Notes: a model not told the origin generated them from the letters alone. Shown: positions 9,628 through 18,898, numbered from the stretch's first letter. The stretch is 64,000 bases of DNA from Bacillota bacterium (GCA_023395615.1 JAEWYP010000069.1:8678-72677), one strand, 5' to 3'. A program made the numbers and translations.

Positions 9628-10017
9628 CTAGCTCTCGTCCGGAACGATCATGACCTGAACGCCGGGCAGCAACTCTGAAAGGGTTTCCGCCATTCCGTCC
9701 GCACACTCGCCGTTGCCCATCACAATTTGCCGGGCACCGATTTTTTCGGCGAACTCCGCGATAGCGGTTACCGCAACTTCGGCGCTGAACACGGTCATTT
9801 CCGCGCCCGCCTCCCCGGAAAGCGCATACAGATAATCCAGCGCTTGCGAGTCCAGCGTTTTTTGCGGATCATCCTCCGATACGGAGATATGCAGCACGTG
9901 CAAGGGGCAGTGCTGTTTCAGCGCCATGTCCGCGCCGCTGCGGATCAGGCGGGCGCAGGCACGCTGCAGGGTGACCAGCACCAGCACAGGCGGCTGCGGA
10001 TGTTGTTCGTCTATCAC
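9628..10017 (-). CDS. Universal-stress-protein-like domain protein (KdpD Usp type)
   Basis: A 129-residue single-domain cytoplasmic protein. The order VLVLVTLQRACARLIRSGADMA, LHVLHISV, GAEMTVFSAE, ARQIVMGN and VQVMIVPD follows the alternating beta-alpha pattern of the UspA fold, and the N-terminal part resembles the Usp domain of the KdpD sensor kinase. The nucleotide-binding Gly-rich motif is weak (IVMGNGECADG). It starts with GTG at 10017, and its first codon overlaps the stop of the upstream gene in a GTGA junction. It is the last gene of the decarboxylase beta/gamma operon, so a regulatory role for that pump is plausible but only inferred. Confidence 0.65.
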   Translation of the reverse strand: MIDEQHPQPPVLVLVTLQRACARLIRSGADMALKQHCPLHVLHISVSEDDPQKTLDSQALDYLYALSGEAGAEMTVFSAEVAVTAIAEFAEKIGARQIVMGNGECADGMAETLSELLPGVQVMIVPDES

Positions 10018-10523
10018 TTGTTCTCTTCTTTCCCTTCGGGGTCCAGTGCGGCAACCATCCGGTCGTTGCTGAGCACGTGAACGCGGTCGCCGGGCTTCAG
10101 CTGCGCGGGGATGCTGACTCGTGCGTCCAGATAATAGGTACGGTCGTCTTCCGAGGCATTTTTGTCCCCGATGTTCACAGTGATCATTCGGCAGTCCAAC
10201 CCGTCGTGATCCAGCACCTCGTCGGTGATGTCCTTCAGGATGCCGATGGTTTCGCGTTTATTCCCGTCCAACATGTAATCCACATGCTTTTTATACAGCG
10301 CAACCGGGTGCAGATACACGCCGTTGAAAAACAGGTAGTACGCGCCGCCTGCCACGGTAAGCAGACCTGTCCAGATCCAGCCGCTTACATCCCGGTGCAA
10401 CCGGAACCACACAAAAGAAGCGATAGCTGCCAGTAACAGCAGTACCGCGGGCAAAATGACGATCCAGCGGCGTTTGGTTCGTTCGGCAGTGGCCTGAGAA
10501 CGATCTGCTTCCGTATACAGCAT
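10014..10523 (-). CDS. Two-TM membrane protein of unknown function in the OadB operon
   Basis: A 169-residue protein that I do not recognise. The first ~20 residues are charged, two hydrophobic helices follow (around 18-40 and 47-66), and the rest is a soluble beta-rich domain. That domain includes KPGDRVHVLSNDRMVAAL at the end, which looks like an OB- or SH3-like barrel edge. The start is uncertain: the ATG at 10529 is only 2 nt from GAAGGAG, so the ATG at 10523, 8 nt from it, is preferred. Its ribosome site lies in the end of the OadG gene and its stop overlaps the Usp-like gene, so translation is probably coupled. Confidence 0.6.
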   Translation of the reverse strand: MLYTEADRSQATAERTKRRWIVILPAVLLLLAAIASFVWFRLHRDVSGWIWTGLLTVAGGAYYLFFNGVYLHPVALYKKHVDYMLDGNKRETIGILKDITDEVLDHDGLDCRMITVNIGDKNASEDDRTYYLDARVSIPAQLKPGDRVHVLSNDRMVAALDPEGKEENK

Positions 10524-10528
10524 GTTCA

Positions 10529-10738
10529 TTACTCCTTCGCGTTTTCCTGTTTTTCACCCATGCGCTGCATCAGCTTGATCGCGAAGAAAAACAGCAGCAG
10601 CACCAGAAAAACCCCGACCAAACCGAAAACCGTGGTCAGCAGGCCTTTGGTGAACAGGGGCAGCGTCGTAAGATAGGTGTTGGACGCCGTTGTGGTTGCG
10701 GCGACCGTTTCCGTTGTGTTGAAGAGCCAGGCAAACAT
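10529..10738 (-). CDS. oadG: OadG-family decarboxylase gamma subunit
   Basis: A 69-residue single-span membrane protein. A Thr-rich N-terminus of about 28 residues is followed by a hydrophobic helix (FGLVGVFLVLLLFFFAIKLM) and a short charged tail, the pattern of the gamma subunit of Na+-pumping decarboxylases that anchors the enzyme. The ribosome site AAGAAGGAAAAG precedes the ATG at 10738. It lies 30 bp downstream of the beta subunit. The usual Pro/Ala-linked soluble tail for zinc or alpha-subunit contact is very short here. Confidence 0.8.
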   Translation of the reverse strand: MFAWLFNTTETVAATTTASNTYLTTLPLFTKGLLTTVFGLVGVFLVLLLFFFAIKLMQRMGEKQENAKE

Positions 10739-10768
10739 GTTCTTTTCCTTCTTTCCGTAACTCGGCGG

Positions 10769-12001
10769 TTACCAGCCGATCATCATGCCGATCAACGTAA
10801 TCACAAGGCCACCCGCCACGATGGAACCGAGCTGGCCGGAAACGTTGGCGCTGATGGACTGCATCAGGATAAAGTTATACGGGTCTTCGGCCTTCGCCAT
10901 CTTCTGGATCACGCGCGCGCTCATGGGAAATGCGGAAATGCCCGCCGCGCCAATCATCGGGTTGATTTTGTTTTTCCGGAAGAGGTTGAGGAACTTGGCA
11001 AACAGAACGCCGCCGGCGGTATCAAACACGAACGCGAACAGGCCCAGCGCAAGGATCAGAAGCGTGTCCCAGCGAAGGAAGTTTTGCGCGATCATGGTGG
11101 AGCCGATGGTGAGTCCCAGAAGCATGGTTACCAGATTCGCCAGCTCATTCTGCGCGGTTTTGCTGAGGCGTTCCAGCACGCCGCATTCCCGCAGAAGGTT
11201 GCCAAACATCAGGCTGCCGACCAGCGGCGCGCTCATGGGAACGATCACGCCGGCCAGAATCGTTACTACGATGGGAAACAGGATCAGCGCCAGCCGGGGC
11301 GCACGCTGTTCGGTATAGGTCATGTGGATGCAGCGTTCCTTCTTGGTGGTCAGTGCCCGGATAACCGGCGGCTGAATAACCGGCACCAGCGACATGTAGC
11401 TGTATGCCGCCACAGACAGGGGCGCCATATAGGCGGAAAGCTGAAAATGGTTCGCCACATACAGCGTGGTGGGCCCGTCCGCCGCGCCGATGATGCCGAT
11501 AGCCGATGCGAGGCGAAGGATAATACTGTCCTTCTCCGGGCCGGCCGCCATGGCCGCAATATCGGGGATGACCACGGGGATCAGGGCAAGCGCGACCAGG
11601 AACGTGGCAAAGATGCCGAACTGCGCCGCCGCCCCGAAGAAGATCATAGAAGGATCCTTCATTAGCGGGGAGAAGTCGATCATTGCGCCGACGGCGATAA
11701 AAATCAGGATGGGGAACAGTTCGTTCTTAATACCGGAATTAAAAAGAACGGTCAGAAAACCTTCGCTGCCCAGCACACTTGCGGCGGCATTGCCGGTAAC
11801 CGCGTCAATGACGGGCGGCAGGTTGGCCAAAATTGCGCCAAAGCCGATGGGCAGTAACAGCGCGGGTTCATAATCCTTTTTAATCGCCAGATAGATCAGA
11901 ACCCCTGAAATAACGAACATGACCAGTGTTTTCAGCCCTTCCGCGGTGCCCAGATAGACGACACCGTTGAAGAGCTCCTTGAGGAGCGCCGAAATGTCCA
12001 C
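10769..12001 (-). CDS. oadB: Sodium ion-translocating decarboxylase, beta subunit
   Basis: A 410-residue polytopic membrane protein of the OadB/GcdB/MmdB family, which couples decarboxylation of a biotin-bound carboxyl group to Na+ export. Family strings include LLLPIGFGAILANLPP (residues ~47-62), AIGIIGAADGPT near 172, and MIGAAGISAFPMSARVIQKM near 346. The length matches the family. It starts with GTG at 12001, with AAAGGGGG 7 nt upstream, and a strong promoter lies just beyond. The operon continues with OadG, a two-TM protein and a Usp-like protein. Neither a carboxyltransferase alpha subunit nor a biotin carrier is present in the window. Confidence 0.95.
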   Translation of the reverse strand: MDISALLKELFNGVVYLGTAEGLKTLVMFVISGVLIYLAIKKDYEPALLLPIGFGAILANLPPVIDAVTGNAAASVLGSEGFLTVLFNSGIKNELFPILIFIAVGAMIDFSPLMKDPSMIFFGAAAQFGIFATFLVALALIPVVIPDIAAMAAGPEKDSIILRLASAIGIIGAADGPTTLYVANHFQLSAYMAPLSVAAYSYMSLVPVIQPPVIRALTTKKERCIHMTYTEQRAPRLALILFPIVVTILAGVIVPMSAPLVGSLMFGNLLRECGVLERLSKTAQNELANLVTMLLGLTIGSTMIAQNFLRWDTLLILALGLFAFVFDTAGGVLFAKFLNLFRKNKINPMIGAAGISAFPMSARVIQKMAKAEDPYNFILMQSISANVSGQLGSIVAGGLVITLIGMMIGW

Positions 12002-12040
12002 AGTGATCCCCCTTTAATCATTAACGATTTTGCCTGACGC

Positions 12041-12070
12041 ATTATATCATGGCGAATCTTGCCTTGTCAA
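12041..12070 (-). promoter_or_regulatory. Promoter of the oadB operon
   Basis: On the minus strand TTGACA (12070-12065), an 18-bp spacer and TATAAT (12046-12041). Both hexamers are perfect consensus. Confidence 0.85.
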
Positions 12071-12103
12071 AACGGGAAGATAAGCAGAGAAGCTTGATTT
12101 TAC

Positions 12104-12616
12104 TTAGCTTTTACCGCCGCCCGTGGCAGGAAGCAGCTTTTCGTGGACGAAAAAGTGATCTCCGTACAAATGCGCTTCGCAAACACGGCGATACCCACCA
12201 CGCGCATACAGAGCCAGCGCGGCTGCGTTACGTACATCACACAACAGGTGAATCGCCCGCGAGCCCTTCTGGGCGGCCCTGTTTTCCGTATGGGTGAGGA
12301 GCAAGCTGCCATATCCCTGCCTCTGCAGGGCGGGCTGCACACAGAGGCGCGTAAGCACGGCAATCGCCTCGGTTTCTGCGAATGGGAAGCCACACCTCTC
12401 CAGATCATCCGTTTCCATCAGCGTGGAGGAACCGATCAGGCGCCCCTCCTCACGCATGATATACAGCCATTCGTTGAGAAGATCGATATGGAGGATCGCT
12501 TCCGTGGGGTATGCCTCGTTCCAGCAACTGTTGGGATCCGCGGCGCAGGCACGCCACAAAGCCCATACATCCGCTTTGTCGGTTTCGGCAGCCGGGAGAA
12601 AAGTTTGCTTTTTCAT
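12104..12616 (-). CDS. GNAT-family N-acetyltransferase
   Basis: A 170-residue acetyltransferase. The acetyl-CoA pyrophosphate-binding motif A is visible as LTRLCVQPALQRQGYGSLLL (residues ~88-107, Q/RxxGxG/A core QRQGYGS), and motif B follows as NAAALALYARGGYRRV. The acceptor substrate cannot be told from sequence. AAAGGAAGG upstream fits the ATG at 12616. It is 62 bp downstream of the thioesterase gene on the same strand and may be the last gene of that operon. Confidence 0.88.
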   Translation of the reverse strand: MKKQTFLPAAETDKADVWALWRACAADPNSCWNEAYPTEAILHIDLLNEWLYIMREEGRLIGSSTLMETDDLERCGFPFAETEAIAVLTRLCVQPALQRQGYGSLLLTHTENRAAQKGSRAIHLLCDVRNAAALALYARGGYRRVCEAHLYGDHFFVHEKLLPATGGGKS

Positions 12617-12678
12617 GCGTGGCGCCTTCCTTTCGGATCAAGAGGGATCACGGAAAAGGTTGCGGAAAATGTCTGGAA

Positions 12679-13176
12679 TCAGTGTGGGGCGTGGCGGCTG
12701 GCCTGCTGCCGGGCTCGGCCTATCTCGTACTCGGCTTTTTCCTCGTCAGTTTCCAGCATCAGGCGGGGGACGGCAATCGGTTTCCCGGATTTGTCCAGCG
12801 CAACCATGGTGAGATAAGCGCGGTTGACAAGCGTGCGGGTAACGGTAGAACAGGAGGAGTCTTCCACAAAGGTATCCACACATACCAGCATGCTCGTATG
12901 CCCCACAAAAATCATACGGCCCAGCATGACGACCACATCGTTCAGGCGGGCCGGTGCAAGAAAATCCAGCCGGTCAATCGCCGCCGTGGTAACATCGCAG
13001 GACGAATGCCGCCGCGCGACTACGGCAGCGACGATATCCACCCATTCCATCAGTTTTCCGCCAAACAGGCGAAAGTTCTGGTTACAGTCCGACGGGATAA
13101 TAATGTGCACCTGTTCGGTTCGGCTGTAGGCGACGGTACGGAAAACAGACTCGGGATTCGGGCAGGCTTCAGGCAT
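12679..13176 (-). CDS. Hotdog-fold acyl-CoA thioesterase
   Basis: A 165-residue single-hotdog enzyme that hydrolyses acyl-CoA, of the cytosolic acyl-CoA thioester hydrolase type. Family features are the early HIIIPSDCNQNFRLFGGKLMEWVD segment (residues ~23-47, with catalytic N and the following G-G-L-M-xW-D), the ARRHSSCDVTTAAIDRLDFL strand and the HTSMLVCVDTFVED strand. The start at 13176 has AAGGAG upstream and overlaps the stop of the preceding gene by 8 bp; a longer reading frame to 13377 lies inside that gene and is not needed. Coupled translation with the upstream glycosyltransferase-like gene is likely, though a functional link is not obvious. Confidence 0.88.
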   Translation of the reverse strand: MPEACPNPESVFRTVAYSRTEQVHIIIPSDCNQNFRLFGGKLMEWVDIVAAVVARRHSSCDVTTAAIDRLDFLAPARLNDVVVMLGRMIFVGHTSMLVCVDTFVEDSSCSTVTRTLVNRAYLTMVALDKSGKPIAVPRLMLETDEEKAEYEIGRARQQASRHAPH

Positions 13177-14740
13177 GATGTTCACTCTCCTTCTTTTCGG
13201 CTGTGCGGGGCGGAAGGCGGATTGGTTGGGGCAAATCTGCCAGTTGCCGCCGCAGCGGCACGCTGAGCAGCCGACGGTTAAAACAGCTTTGGAAAAGCAA
13301 ACCCTTTCGTGGCAGCATGTGCAGGGTGAAAAATTCGGGATGCCGGCGAAGCAGCCGGCGGAGCAGGGATCTTTCACTAAATCCGCGCTTCATCACTACG
13401 TCCAGCTGGGTCACGGTTTGCACCTCACGGGCCATCACACGCAGAAGCGAACGGGGCACAACGGCGAGTGATGCGTCCGGATGCCCGTCCACAAAGCCAA
13501 GATGAATCCGATCATCCATCAGTGCAGAAAAATCCGGGCAGGCATCCGGGCACAGGGGATGCGAAAGTATGTCAATATCCAGCCAGGCGATATGTGTGGC
13601 AGTCGGGTAAGCATGCGCGGCGCGCTCCAGCAACAGCCATTGATTCCGTTTCAGCAGCTGCAGGGGGGACATACCGTCTGCCAGAAGGGTGCGTGGCAGC
13701 AGAGTGGTTTCCGGGTAGGCGAGTGTGTTGGGAAAACTCGAGCGCAGACGCCTTTCCGATTCTCCCCCCGCATACAGGGAAAGAGGCAGTCTTTTCAACG
13801 CTTTCAGAAAGGCGAAGCGTTGCAGATAGGCATCCGTGGGATGCGGAGACGTCGGCAGATCCACAAACGCTGTTACGAACATCGGCATGTGAGCAGACGC
13901 GGGGTGCAGAAACGGATGCGCATGCTGGTAAAACCACAGGGAAACCGGGAGGCGCTGCGGATAACTGGCCTGCGGGCCAAACAGCCCAACTGTTGCCCGC
14001 ACCGACGCCGTACCCAGAATGAACGAGAGTCCGGCCAACTGCTCAAAACGGTTTAGCCCGGAAGCGGGCAACACCCACGGCGGAGGCACTTTCAGTTTCT
14101 CCGTAAGCGTTTCGCGGCTGGTAGGCCACAACAGAGCACGGTCCAGCGCGAAAACCGTGCAGCCGGCGGCGTATGCCAGGATGGAAAGAGAAGCCATATC
14201 CCCGTCGAGCTTCCGAAGCGTTTCCAGGGTTCCATAAAGCAGTGCGGGATGGGCCAACAGCGTTTTGACCGGCGTGGCGCTGTTGACAAGCGCCAATCCC
14301 GGACCGAGCAGAGCCCCCTCCATATCGACAACGCCACGGATAGCGGGCAGGCAGGCCTGCGCGCCCTCCGCATCGGGCACGATCAACCCGGTCAGCAGCG
14401 GGTTGGGGGCATTGCACAGCCGAAAGCGCAACCACAGGGCGGCATCCCAATGATTGGAAAAGGCAGTCTCGCCGCGCAGCAGTAAAAAATGCGTTTCACC
14501 GTTTACCAGCGGTAAAACGCCCTGTATGCCGGCGGATTCCTCGTAAAAACGTAAATGGCCAGCTCCGGGAGTCCCTGCCAGCGGATCCGGCTGATCCGGT
14601 TCGGGTTGGAAGGCAATCGGCAAAGCAAACCGCAACAGACCCGGGAACAGGGCATGACTCAACGCTCCTATCAGGGTAGTCAGCGCCGCCTGCCCGTCCG
14701 GAAGGGCCGATAATACGACCAGTACTCTGGGATACAGCAT
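13169..14740 (-). CDS. Degenerate two-domain glycosyltransferase-like protein
   Basis: A 523-residue cytoplasmic protein. The N-terminal half resembles the GlcNAc-transferase family PF11397: PRVLVVLSALPDGQAALTTL at the start, a NGETHFLLLRGETAFSNHWD segment in place of the usual GExYxLQIDSHxRFxxxWD, and DGDMASLSILAYAAGCTVFA in place of the GEExxxAARxWTHGYDxYAP block. The metal-binding DSH is missing. The C-terminal half (from ~285) starts MFVTAFVDLP and has THIAWLDIDILSHPLC near 415, which resembles HtrL/YibB-like glycosyltransferases with an acidic D-x-D. The family assignments are mine by eye. AAGGAG 8 nt upstream supports the ATG at 14740. Confidence 0.6.
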   Translation of the reverse strand: MLYPRVLVVLSALPDGQAALTTLIGALSHALFPGLLRFALPIAFQPEPDQPDPLAGTPGAGHLRFYEESAGIQGVLPLVNGETHFLLLRGETAFSNHWDAALWLRFRLCNAPNPLLTGLIVPDAEGAQACLPAIRGVVDMEGALLGPGLALVNSATPVKTLLAHPALLYGTLETLRKLDGDMASLSILAYAAGCTVFALDRALLWPTSRETLTEKLKVPPPWVLPASGLNRFEQLAGLSFILGTASVRATVGLFGPQASYPQRLPVSLWFYQHAHPFLHPASAHMPMFVTAFVDLPTSPHPTDAYLQRFAFLKALKRLPLSLYAGGESERRLRSSFPNTLAYPETTLLPRTLLADGMSPLQLLKRNQWLLLERAAHAYPTATHIAWLDIDILSHPLCPDACPDFSALMDDRIHLGFVDGHPDASLAVVPRSLLRVMAREVQTVTQLDVVMKRGFSERSLLRRLLRRHPEFFTLHMLPRKGLLFQSCFNRRLLSVPLRRQLADLPQPIRLPPRTAEKKESEHHA

Positions 14741-14874
14741 GGGAGAACTCCTTGCCGCGCACAATCAGACGGATGGAGGAAGAACCTGCTCTGCCTGTCG
14801 CTGAAAACGCATCAACCGTTGCGAAATGGCGCGCGTGGTAATCAAGTGGATGATACGCCCGCGAGAACGGCGCG

Positions 14875-17800
14875 TCAAGAGGCTGCGGGGTCCGGCGAAG
14901 GAGTGCCCGATTGATCCAACCGTGCCTGCAGCGCTTTCAACTCCGATATATCTTCAATTACGGCGAAAACGCGGCTGGTGCCGGCCTCCGGACCGGGATA
15001 AATCGAATTGTGAGAACGCATCCAGAGCAAAGAACCATTTTTGTGATAAACGCGATAATCAATCATATAGGGCTTCCCGGTACGCTGCAGGGTGCGGGTT
15101 GCTTCCAAAAAACGCGGGACATCCTCGGCATACACGGTGGAAAACGGGTGTTGCTCGTCATAAAACGGCTCGTTCTCGTCAAACCCAACCATCTGGCGGT
15201 ATCCGTTGCTGAGATATAAAATGCGCTGCTTGTTGCCACGCAGTTCAAAGATGCCCAACCCAACCATGAAATTTTCAGCGAAAGCCTGAAAACGGCTCTG
15301 TTCGTCCAGAAAACTTTCACGGATTTTCATCTGTTCGTCAATTCTGCTGATTGCGCCGATGCAGCGCGGGCTTCCGTCCGGGCTCTCCTTAGTGAACAGG
15401 CACAGCAGGCGGCACCATACGGAAGCGCCGTCTTTTTCCAGCAGGCGGAGAATTGCGGAAGTGTTGCCGCGGGAGAGCAGATCGCTGACCATCAGGCGGT
15501 ACTGGTTCAGGTCGCGTAGATCCACGAAAGGTTCCAGATCCTTATGAGAACGTAATTGCCGAAAATCAAATCCGCCCAGAGCATATCGTTGGAAGCCGGG
15601 CGAACAGAGCATTTTCCCCGTATCGGTTTCCCACTCGAAAAGGGAAGTGCCCAGGTGCTCCAGCAGCGTCTGGTAACGGGACTGTTCCCGTTGTTTCAGT
15701 AGCAGCCACTGGTTCTCCATACGCAGTTCTTCGGCATGTTTGCGGCTGTTTACATCTGCAATACACAGGAGGTAGACCTCTTCCGCCGTGTCGGAGGGAA
15801 TGCTGATAAACGTGAACGATGCCCAGCGGGGGAGACCGTTTTCACCTTTGACCTGACGTTCCAGCATATAGTACTCGCCGACGTTTTCTTTCAGTTTGGA
15901 ACGAAGGTATCCGGGTGTGAAAACGGAACGGAGCAGTTCGTCGTCCGGCTCGGCCAGCGTGCGGCGTAAAAATGCTTTCAGGTGGTCGCAGGATTTATCC
16001 GGAGCGTCTTCGCTGACGTTGCCTGTGGGCTTGTGGATGGCGCGTGTGCGCCATGTGGTCAGGTTGATTTCAAAAACGCTGGCATAGACGGTGCTCAGCA
16101 CCATCGCGTAAGTCCGCAGGGCGCGGGCGTGTTCGAATTCTTTCTGCTCCGTAACGTCGTTGAAGGTAAACAGATAAATACCGTTGGAGCCGGCTTTTCC
16201 CATGAAGCGCAGGCGGATTTCCAGCCACAGGGTATGGTCGTCCGGCAGGTGGACGAAACGACACACGAGACGCTCCACCCTGCCGCTTTGCGCACTTCTG
16301 CGGCAAGCGTCCAGCAGGGGAGCGCGATCATCCGGATGAACGATTTTCAACGCTTCAAGGGAATTGTCAAAGACCTGCTTGGGAGTATACCCAAACAACT
16401 CATAAAAACCATCATTCACCCGTCGGATTTCCAGCCTGTCGTCCGCAAGCTCATATACGCCCATGCCGCCGATCATCCCGTTGAACAGGGTATCGATCTG
16501 GGCGCTGGTCCCCCAAAGAAGGGAAAGGTCAACCGTGCCCGATCGGTCGGCAGGCACGGCGGGAACGCTGAATGAACGAACAAACCGTCGGTCGTAGTTT
16601 GCCACGCTCATCGGGCGGGCCATCAGGTACCCCTGCACCTGATCACAGCCGATGGAGCGCAGAAACGCCAACTGTTCCGGTGTTTCCACCCCTTCCGCCA
16701 CGATTGGAATATTCAGCCACTTTGCCATGTGTACAACGCTTGTCAGGATACTGGCTGCGCGTGGATTGGTGTTCAGCCGGGTCAGGAAGCGCGAATCCAT
16801 TTTCAGGATGTCCACAGGCATATCCATCAATACATTCAGGCTGCTGTAACCGCTTCCGAAGTCGTCCATCAGTACGATAAAGCCTGCTGCGCGGAGACGC
16901 TCCAGCGTTTCCACCAACTCAACCGGATCCTTGGCATATGCGCTTTCGGTAATCTCCAACCGCAGCTGAGAGGGCTCTATGCCGTATCGCTTTACCAGCG
17001 CCAGCAAGTCGTCGCATAGGGTGACGTAATACAGATCAATCCGGCTGATATTGACCGAGATCGGCAGCGGGTAATTTTGCTTCTTCCACCGGTTGAGCAG
17101 TTTGCAGGCCTGTTCCCAGATATAGGTGTCCAGCCTGGTGATAAACCCGTTGCGCTCAAACAGCGGAATGAACTGGGCCGGGGAGATCAGCCCCTTATCC
17201 GGATGCTGCCAGCGTACCAGCATTTCCGCGCTTACGGGCTGATCGCTTTCCATGCTGAAGATCGGCTGCAAAAAAGGCACGAACTGACCCTGTTCCAGCG
17301 CGCTGCTCATTTCGTCCAACACGGCGTTCTCCTCCAGCATCGTTTGCCGGAGTTTATCATCGTAAAACGCATAGCGTTTCAACGCATTGCCCTTCACGGT
17401 GCGCAGAGCCATCACCGCGCGATCGCACATGTGGTTCACAGGCGTTCCGATATTATGGATCGGGTAGATACCGTAATACAGCTGCACATGGAAGCGAAGG
17501 TTTTCTTTTTCGAGACGCGCCTGAAAAAGCGTCTGTATCCTGTCCATATCCAGTGTGCTCCGGGGCAGGCAGGCGGAAAAATGATCGGCTTCCATGCGCG
17601 CGCAGGTGCCGACTGGATCAGCCAGCTCACGAAGGCCTTCGGCAATCGTTTTTAACAGGTGATCTCCGGCTTCTTTACCGAACAGATCATTGACTACTTT
17701 AAAACGGTCAATGTCCAAAACCAGAACCACGTAGGGGGTTCCGGGATTGGCGCGAAGCATTGCGGCTGTTTTACGATAAAATGTTTCACGGTTGAAAATG

Positions 17801-18687
17801 CCTGTCAACGTGTCGTGCTCGCTGTGAAAAAGGAGCTCGCTTTGCATCCTTTCATTTTTCAGCTCGTTTTCCTTGTCCTTCGTAACGTCGATAAAAACCA
17901 CACTGCACTGCTGCCCGTTGTCCGCGGGTGTTGCGGATACGCGCACCCAGCGAATGTCACGGCTTTTCGTGATGATCCGGAAGGTGCCTTCCAACCGCTC
18001 CGGTTTACTGCGGAAGCGGCTGATCAATTCTTCCACAATCGGCACGTCTTCGGGAGCAATCAACTGTTGATAATCCTTTTCCATGATCGCCCGGTATTCC
18101 GTAGCGCTATAACCGCACATCCGCGAAAGGGTTTCGTTGGAGTAAAGCAGCCTTGGCTGCGCAGAAAAATCGTACAGCGCGATGCCACCCGGAACAGCGT
18201 TCATAACGGAGGCGAGTTTCAGGTCGCTTTCCCGAAGCACCTTTTCCAGTCGGTAGCGGCTGGGGATGCCGGAAACGCCGGCCAGATACACAGGCGTTTC
18301 TCCATCTTCATAACGGATTGGAAACGCTTTCAGCCGACGAACCTGATACTGCAACGACGAATTGTCGGGCAGGCGAAAGATCAGCTCGTCGGCGCCGCCC
18401 TGATAACTGCGTTCCATACTGGCTTTATCATCGGGTTCGACGCAAAACCATACAACCATAGCGTCGTAATTTTGCTGCTCGCGGATGGCGGCCAACAGCG
18501 CAAGTCCGTTTTCGACGGCAGATTCCAGATTGATTACTGTGATCGTCGTGCCCGGATGAGCGCGCAGAAAGGCCAGCGCGCTATCCTTACTGTCAGCGCG
18601 CCATACCTGAAATTCCGGCTCGAACGGGGTCGTTTCACTGAATCGTTTCGAGTCGTCAACGATCAGAACCGTTCTTTGTTCGCTCAT
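14875..18687 (-). CDS. Multi-PAS pseudo-receiver / degenerate GGDEF / EAL protein (c-di-GMP phosphodiesterase)
   Basis: A 1270-residue soluble regulator of cyclic-di-GMP. Domains in order: a receiver-like domain (1-125) whose acidic pair DD (11-12) remains but whose phospho-acceptor position reads INLESAVENG with no Asp; a PAS domain (~145-265); a GGDEF domain (~290-440) whose active-site loop reads RMEADHF instead of GGDEF; an EAL domain (~470-715); then three or four PAS domains to the end. The EAL residues are intact (EMLVRW, NISR, EITES, DDFGSGYSSL, KMD, AEGVET), so it is probably a phosphodiesterase, with the GGDEF domain serving as a regulatory GTP-binding module (inference). The start at 18687 follows GGAAGGA. 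Confidence 0.9.
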   Translation of the reverse strand: MSEQRTVLIVDDSKRFSETTPFEPEFQVWRADSKDSALAFLRAHPGTTITVINLESAVENGLALLAAIREQQNYDAMVVWFCVEPDDKASMERSYQGGADELIFRLPDNSSLQYQVRRLKAFPIRYEDGETPVYLAGVSGIPSRYRLEKVLRESDLKLASVMNAVPGGIALYDFSAQPRLLYSNETLSRMCGYSATEYRAIMEKDYQQLIAPEDVPIVEELISRFRSKPERLEGTFRIITKSRDIRWVRVSATPADNGQQCSVVFIDVTKDKENELKNERMQSELLFHSEHDTLTGIFNRETFYRKTAAMLRANPGTPYVVLVLDIDRFKVVNDLFGKEAGDHLLKTIAEGLRELADPVGTCARMEADHFSACLPRSTLDMDRIQTLFQARLEKENLRFHVQLYYGIYPIHNIGTPVNHMCDRAVMALRTVKGNALKRYAFYDDKLRQTMLEENAVLDEMSSALEQGQFVPFLQPIFSMESDQPVSAEMLVRWQHPDKGLISPAQFIPLFERNGFITRLDTYIWEQACKLLNRWKKQNYPLPISVNISRIDLYYVTLCDDLLALVKRYGIEPSQLRLEITESAYAKDPVELVETLERLRAAGFIVLMDDFGSGYSSLNVLMDMPVDILKMDSRFLTRLNTNPRAASILTSVVHMAKWLNIPIVAEGVETPEQLAFLRSIGCDQVQGYLMARPMSVANYDRRFVRSFSVPAVPADRSGTVDLSLLWGTSAQIDTLFNGMIGGMGVYELADDRLEIRRVNDGFYELFGYTPKQVFDNSLEALKIVHPDDRAPLLDACRRSAQSGRVERLVCRFVHLPDDHTLWLEIRLRFMGKAGSNGIYLFTFNDVTEQKEFEHARALRTYAMVLSTVYASVFEINLTTWRTRAIHKPTGNVSEDAPDKSCDHLKAFLRRTLAEPDDELLRSVFTPGYLRSKLKENVGEYYMLERQVKGENGLPRWASFTFISIPSDTAEEVYLLCIADVNSRKHAEELRMENQWLLLKQREQSRYQTLLEHLGTSLFEWETDTGKMLCSPGFQRYALGGFDFRQLRSHKDLEPFVDLRDLNQYRLMVSDLLSRGNTSAILRLLEKDGASVWCRLLCLFTKESPDGSPRCIGAISRIDEQMKIRESFLDEQSRFQAFAENFMVGLGIFELRGNKQRILYLSNGYRQMVGFDENEPFYDEQHPFSTVYAEDVPRFLEATRTLQRTGKPYMIDYRVYHKNGSLLWMRSHNSIYPGPEAGTSRVFAVIEDISELKALQARLDQSGTPSPDPAAS

Positions 18688-18898
18688 GGTCGTTCCTTCC
18701 AAAGAAACCCAAAATGAGATGCGTCGGTTGTCCATTGCCAGTTAAAACGCTTAATCTACAAATATTGTAACAGAAACATACCTATCTTTCAAGCAATAAC
18801 GCCGAAGGAACGATCTTTCACCCGACAAGCTAAAAACGGAAAACGATTCCCATACGTCGCCACCAAACAGCTGGAATGTAAAGCCTTACCGCCACGGC

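Noticed and set aside
17659..18717. Plus-strand 352-codon frame opposite the PAS/GGDEF/EAL gene
   Set aside because: Shadow of the minus-strand gene, whose domains are recognisable; no ribosome site.
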